DNA of 8,535 nt from JAHEIJ01 sp040235565 (GTDB lineage: Bacteria > Pseudomonadota > Gammaproteobacteria > UBA6429 > Thiohalophilaceae). The translations under genes and the position numbers were made by a program. Location: NCBI GenBank assembly GCA_040235565.1, contig JBECLA010000128.1, forward strand, positions 1 through 8,535, read 5' to 3'. The notes beneath the pieces are model-generated. The model searched no databases. It was given only the letters and a program-made list of their open reading frames with translations, and had not been told where the DNA came from. Of the stretch, positions 6,635-8,535 are shown one piece after another. Each line of letters opens with the position of its first letter. Within the stretch, counting starts at the first letter, position 1.

Positions 6635-7591
6635 ATGAATCTACGGGACCTGAAATACATCATCGCGGTGGCCGAAACCCGCCATTTCGGCAAGGCGGCA
6701 GAACGCTGCTTTGTCAGTCAACCGACTCTGAGTGGACAAATCAAGAAACTGGAAGACGAGCTGGGCGTGGCAATTTTTGAACGCACCAGCCGCTCGGTAG
6801 AAGTTACACCGGTCGGTGCAGCGATTCTGGAACATGCCTATCAGATTCAGGAACAGGCCGGGGTGATCACGCAACTTGCGCAGGCCCACCAGGATCCACT
6901 CGCCGGTCCGTTGCGTATCGGCGCCATTCCGACCCTGAGCCCGTACCTGATGCCGCTCATTCTGCAACCGATTAAAAAACAGTATCCGCAGATGAAACTG
7001 GTACTGTCGGAAGAACTTACCGACACCTTGCTGCAACGGTTACGAGATCACGAGATTGACGCTGCCCTGCTGGCCACCCCGGTGGAGGAGTCGGATCTTG
7101 AGACTCTGTCCTTGTTTGATGAACCGTTCTACATCGCGTACCCGCGCCAGCATCCCTTTTATGCCAAGGAAAAAATCACCCGCCGGGATCTGGAAAGTGT
7201 CGATCTGCTGTTACTGGCAGAAGGCCATTGCCTGGCCAAACAGGCCATGGACGTGTGTCACCTGAAACAACGCCAGCAACAAGGAGAAATGGCGGATCTG
7301 CGTGCAGCCAGCCTGGAAACCCTGTTGCAACTGGTGGCAGCCGGGTTCGGCTGTACTCTGGTGCCCGCTCTGGCGATGCGGGGCTCCTGGACCACCGGTA
7401 GCGGCGTGGTAGCGCAACCCCTGGAACTGCCTGATGCTTCCCGGCGTGTTTCGCTGGTTTTTCGTCACAGCTTTCCACGCCGCCAGGCGCTGGCGGCCTT
7501 CGCCGACCTTATCCGCGACAACCTGCCCAATACCGTCACCCCGCTGGGACCGGGGGGGCGGCCTCAGAAAAAAACCCGAAAGAAAAAATAA
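6635..7591 (+). CDS. oxyR: hydrogen peroxide-sensing LysR-type regulator OxyR
   Basis: A 318-residue LysR-family transcription factor that senses peroxide through a disulfide switch and activates antioxidant genes. The N-terminal winged helix-turn-helix (residues 1-60) holds the highly conserved segment SQPTLSGQIKKLEDELGV (28-45). The effector domain follows from about 90, with GPLRIGAIPTLSPYLMP typical of OxyR. The redox pair C199 and C208 sits in GHCLAKQAMDVC at the same numbers as in E. coli OxyR, and the SLETLLQLVAAGFGCTLVPALA segment is also diagnostic. It is about 13 residues longer than E. coli OxyR because of a basic tail (PQKKTRKKK), encoded over a G7 run (7552-7558) and an A7 run (7568-7574). 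The start at 6635 aligns with E. coli OxyR (MNLRDL versus MNIRDL), though no good Shine-Dalgarno precedes it. It is transcribed away from gpmA and is probably autoregulated. Confidence 0.95.
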   Translation: MNLRDLKYIIAVAETRHFGKAAERCFVSQPTLSGQIKKLEDELGVAIFERTSRSVEVTPVGAAILEHAYQIQEQAGVITQLAQAHQDPLAGPLRIGAIPTLSPYLMPLILQPIKKQYPQMKLVLSEELTDTLLQRLRDHEIDAALLATPVEESDLETLSLFDEPFYIAYPRQHPFYAKEKITRRDLESVDLLLLAEGHCLAKQAMDVCHLKQRQQQGEMADLRAASLETLLQLVAAGFGCTLVPALAMRGSWTTGSGVVAQPLELPDASRRVSLVFRHSFPRRQALAAFADLIRDNLPNTVTPLGPGGRPQKKTRKKK

Positions 7592-7594
7592 GAT

Positions 7595-7658
7595 GGGTTA
7601 TTTTTGTTTCGGTAAAAGTAGTGTTTCGCCCGCACCTGCGGTGCTGAGGCGAGTAACT
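7595..7658 (+). repeat. direct repeat copy 1 (64 bp)
   Basis: This copy begins GGGTTATTTTTG and ends GAGGCGAGTAACT. It aligns along its whole length with 7702-7764. It contains a first, imperfect hairpin around TTTCGG and a second one in which GCACC (7632-7636) pairs with GGTGC (7640-7644), enclosed by CGCC/GGCG. It starts 3 bases after the oxyR stop, so transcripts of oxyR would read into it and the hairpins could act as a 3' structure. It lacks the 27-nt arm hairpin that precedes copy 2. Confidence 0.75.
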
Positions 7659-7676
7659 ATATCCAGTAAATATTTT

Positions 7677-7703
7677 CCGTCCGCCACTACGTGGCTGTGA
7701 CGG
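7677..7703 (+). repeat. left arm hairpin
   Basis: CCGTC (7677-7681) pairs with GACGG (7699-7703) and GCCAC (7683-7687) pairs with GTGGC (7691-7695). The loop is TAC, with an asymmetric internal loop (C on one side, TGT on the other). All ten pairs are Watson-Crick. The counterpart in the right arm keeps every pair with different bases. Confidence 0.7.
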
Positions 7704-7764
7704 GTTACTTTTGTTTTGGCAAAAGACTGTTTCGCCCACACCTTCGGTGCTGAGGCGAGTGACT
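7702..7764 (+). repeat. direct repeat copy 2 (63 bp)
   Basis: This second copy of the sequence at 7595-7658 lies 107 bases further on, with the same order: GGGTTACTTTTG, a CAAAAG partner, CGCCC, a CACC/GGTG stem-loop with TTC, then GAGGCGAGTGACT. Its first 24 bases are also part of the left inverted arm, so the module is shared between the direct and inverted repeats. Confidence 0.75.
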
Positions 7765-7786
7765 TTTTGTGGCGACAAAAAGTCAC
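7759..7786 (+). repeat. perfect 12-bp stem-loop
   Basis: GTGACTTTTTGT (7759-7770) and ACAAAAAGTCAC (7775-7786) form a perfect 12-base-pair stem with a GGCG loop. It directly abuts direct repeat copy 2. No U-run follows, so it is not a standard intrinsic terminator, although it could still halt or stabilise transcripts from oxyR. Confidence 0.75.
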
Positions 7787-7810
7787 CAAAAAGCGCTCTC
7801 CCCAGTCTTG

Positions 7811-7823
7811 TCCGCTACGCGGA
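7811..7823 (+). repeat. short 5-bp stem-loop inside the element
   Basis: TCCGC (7811-7815) and GCGGA (7819-7823) pair around a TAC loop. It is one of several small hairpins in the interior of the 674-bp element, and alone it would not be remarkable. Confidence 0.5.
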
Positions 7824-7893
7824 GTCCCTCGCGCTTCAGCCTGTTCGGGGGTTTACCGACGGCACCTCCATGTACCGCTGTAAACGCTCGCCA

Positions 7894-7959
7894 TCCCTGA
7901 CTCGCCCGCTTCGCGGCCTGATCCTCACAGTCTTGCAGGGCTCGGCAGCGACTCAGGGA
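7894..7959 (+). repeat. long hairpin in the element interior
   Basis: TCCCTGA (7894-7900) pairs with TCAGGGA (7953-7959). After one C-C mismatch, TCG (7902-7904) pairs with CGA (7949-7951). A nested GCCTG/CAGGGC pairing lies inside. The 66-nt structure is the largest single hairpin of the element and could be a folded RNA domain or DNA cruciform. Confidence 0.5.
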
Positions 7960-7983
7960 ATGAAAACACGCAACATCGGGCCG

Positions 7984-8022
7984 CACTCGATATAGTTTAA
8001 TGTCTCGTTAACTCGGCGAGTG
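7984..8022 (+). repeat. inverted repeats CACTCG/CGAGTG
   Basis: CACTCG (7984-7989) is complementary to CGAGTG (8017-8022). An overlapping alternative pairs CGATATAG (7988-7995) with CTATATCG (8053-8060), and ACTCG/CGAGT forms a small palindrome at 8011-8021. The pairings exclude each other, so the fold here is uncertain. Confidence 0.4.
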
Positions 8023-8158
8023 CTAATGGGAATGATTGCTCACCTCCGCTCCCTATATCGTCACTACAGGGCCGCTTTGTATTTCCCCTTTGGTCAAGCC
8101 GAGCAGCGCAAGAAAAAGCCGATCAAGTGAGCCTCCTTGTTCGAGCTGGTTTTGCTAG

Positions 8159-8195
8159 CTGACTGAAAGGAAGCGCAGCAAAAGCTGCGAGTCAG
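8159..8195 (+). repeat. nested stem-loop in the right half of the element
   Basis: An inner perfect stem CGCAGC (8174-8179) / GCTGCG (8184-8189) closes an AAAA loop. Directly outside it, CTGACT (8159-8164) pairs with AGTCAG (8190-8195), leaving a nine-base one-sided bulge on the 5' side (8165-8173). Twelve pairs in total without mismatch make this a good candidate for a real fold. Confidence 0.6.
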
Positions 8196-8249
8196 GCGAA
8201 CGCGGATTTTTCTGAGCCGCCCTAAAGGATTCCCTTCGGTCACGCGGGA

Positions 8250-8264
8250 ACCGGCGCAGCCGGT
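8250..8264 (+). repeat. ACCGG/CCGGT stem-loop
   Basis: ACCGG (8250-8254) and CCGGT (8260-8264) pair around CGCAG. It lies between the interior of the element and the right arm and is GC-rich and compact. Confidence 0.45.
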
Positions 8265-8287
8265 GCAGACCAGGGAAGATGGTTTTG

Positions 8288-8313
8288 GTTACTTTTGCCG
8301 AAACAAAAGTAAC
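8288..8313 (+). repeat. GTTACTTTTG/CAAAAGTAAC hairpin of the right arm
   Basis: GTTACTTTTG (8288-8297) pairs perfectly with CAAAAGTAAC (8304-8313) around CCGAAA, a 10-base-pair stem. The left arm has the same hairpin with a two-base defect (CAAAAG-AC at 7720-7727). The right copy is therefore the better preserved one. Confidence 0.75.
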
Positions 8314-8340
8314 CCGCCATAGCTGCCTAGCAGCGGGCGG
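8314..8340 (+). repeat. right arm hairpin, covarying with the left arm
   Basis: CCGCC (8314-8318) pairs with GGCGG (8336-8340), and GCTGC (8322-8326) pairs with GCAGC (8330-8334). Compared in reverse complement with the left arm, six stem bases differ. They make three compensatory double changes, and no pair is lost. Confidence 0.7.
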
Positions 8341-8360
8341 AAAATCCCCATCATTCAAAT

Positions 8361-8397
8361 ATAGTCTATACCTATCAGAAAAATCGTAATAAACGAT
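8361..8397. promoter_or_regulatory. candidate OxyR binding site upstream of DUF2061 gene
   Basis: ATAG-N7-CTAT-N7-ATCG-N7-CGAT matches the OxyR pattern ATAG-N7-CTAT-N7-ATAG-N7-CTAT at 14 of 16 positions, with the first two quartets perfect. Its left half (8361-8377, ATAGTCTATACCTATCA) matches the half-site before oxyR at 15 of 17 bases. The right half overlaps an AAAATCG/CGATTTT stem (8380-8386 and 8394-8400). A weak -10-like CATACT at 8421-8426 would place the -35 region directly against the site, as at promoters activated by OxyR. The placement 16 bases outside the repeat element suggests it belongs to the downstream gene. Confidence 0.55.
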
Positions 8398-8458
8398 TTT
8401 ATCAATCAATATTCAGCCCCCATACTTACTCCCGAAGCCAAGATTCAACCTGACTGAA

Positions 8459-8464
8459 AGGAGG
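8459..8464 (+). promoter_or_regulatory. strong Shine-Dalgarno of the DUF2061 gene
   Basis: AGGAGG lies 8 bases before the ATG at 8473. An in-frame ATG at 8467 is only two bases away from it and is too close, so 8473 is preferred as the start. Confidence 0.75.
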
Positions 8465-8472
8465 AGATGGCG

Positions 8473-8535
8473 ATGACCAAGACAATGAGTTTCGCAGTCG
8501 TGCATTTCACGGTGGCATTTTCCGTGGGTTACCTG
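8473..8535 (+). CDS. DUF2061 family small membrane protein (5' end only)
   Basis: Only the first 21 codons are inside the window (MTKTMSFAVVHFTVAFSVGYL), and the frame is open at the edge. The sequence KTMSFAVVHFTVAFSVGYL closely resembles the start of DUF2061 proteins, short inner-membrane proteins of about 70-80 residues with a conserved F-x-x-x-H-F start to the first helix. The biochemical role of this family is not known to me. The strong Shine-Dalgarno supports real translation. Upstream lie a candidate OxyR site and, before that, the 674-bp repeat element, which ends about 127 bases before the start codon. Confidence 0.75.
   Translation, partial: MTKTMSFAVVHFTVAFSVGYL

Larger units (their letters stand above)
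7672..8345. repeat. 674-bp intergenic element with 54-nt inverted arms
   Basis: The first 54 bases (7672-7725) match the reverse complement of the last 54 (8292-8345) at 45 positions. Each arm consists of a 27-nt hairpin with two five-base stems, then the block GTTACTTTTG with its CAAAAG partner. The interior carries several further stem-loops and no protein-coding gene. No transposase and no clear target-site duplication are seen. The form fits a non-autonomous, MITE-like or otherwise multi-copy structured element. Hairpins of the GTTACTTTTG/CAAAAGTAAC kind are familiar from gammaproteobacterial intergenic repeats, but I cannot assign a named family. Confidence 0.6.
7592..8472. other. gene-free, repeat-rich intergenic region
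   Basis: About 880 bases between oxyR and the DUF2061 gene hold no reading frame with recognisable protein character. The frames open here on both strands are low-complexity translations of repeats and hairpins, without good ribosome binding sites. The content is two direct repeats, an inverted-repeat-bounded 674-bp element, many stem-loops, a candidate OxyR site and the leader of the DUF2061 gene. Confidence 0.75.

Noticed and set aside
7595..7764. Direct repeats as a possible CRISPR array
   Set aside because: Only two imperfect copies of about 64 bp with one 43-bp interval are present. There is no cas gene, and the units are internally palindromic.
7711..7995. Open frame of 94 codons on the plus strand inside the repeat element
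   Set aside because: It is made of hairpin and repeat sequence, has no ribosome binding site and no protein-like pattern. Similar translations of repeats are often mis-annotated.
8155..8409. Open frame of 84 codons on the minus strand over the right arm
   Set aside because: It crosses the GTTACTTTTG hairpin and the candidate OxyR site, has no recognisable content and no Shine-Dalgarno.
8159..8462. 13-nt identical sequence CTGACTGAAAGGA at 8159-8171 and 8450-8462, as attachment-site-like repeats
   Set aside because: A 13-nt match somewhere in a window of this size is expected by chance. One copy overlaps a Shine-Dalgarno, where purine-rich sequence is normal.

Overview
This 8.5 kb window looks like chromosomal DNA of a gammaproteobacterium. 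The protein families, a dense mix of strands, an OxyR with cysteines at exactly 199 and 208, and structured intergenic repeats with GTTACTTTTG/CAAAAGTAAC hairpins all fit that group. I cannot name a genus. No plasmid, phage, transposase, tRNA, rRNA or CRISPR gene is visible.

Layout. (1) 63-797 (+) is a ZIP-family divalent metal transporter. It converges with a minus-strand group at 864-2829: a radical SAM protein, then two small membrane proteins that look like the two halves of an ArsP_1/DUF318-type permease, the two permease genes overlapping by one base (TAATG). (2) 2979-4891 (+) is a two-gene ABC-2 exporter operon (ATPase with a TTG start, then permease), followed by a small predicted secreted protein of unknown function (5003-5392). 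(3) 5431-6553 (-) holds gpmA (2,3-bisphosphoglycerate-dependent phosphoglycerate mutase) followed by a small uncharacterised protein. (4) 6635-7591 (+) is oxyR, divergent from gpmA. (5) 7592-8472 has no convincing gene. It holds two direct repeats and a 674-bp element (7672-8345) bounded by inverted 54-nt arms; the arm hairpins differ by compensatory base changes. (6) A DUF2061-type small membrane protein starts at 8473 and runs off the window.

Most notable signals. A 37-bp sequence at 8361-8397, just outside the repeat element and about 75 bp before the DUF2061 gene, matches the OxyR tetranucleotide pattern (ATAG-N7-CTAT-N7-ATAG-N7-CTAT) at 14 of 16 positions. Its best half-site (17 nt) recurs with 15 of 17 identities in the oxyR promoter region (6612-6628), where a weaker full site (12 of 16) overlaps the -10 box. 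Together these suggest an autoregulated OxyR that also controls the DUF2061 gene. This is a testable inference, not a demonstrated system. The second strong signal is the covarying inverted-repeat element. The remaining genes are ordinary families, with small oddities noted per gene.
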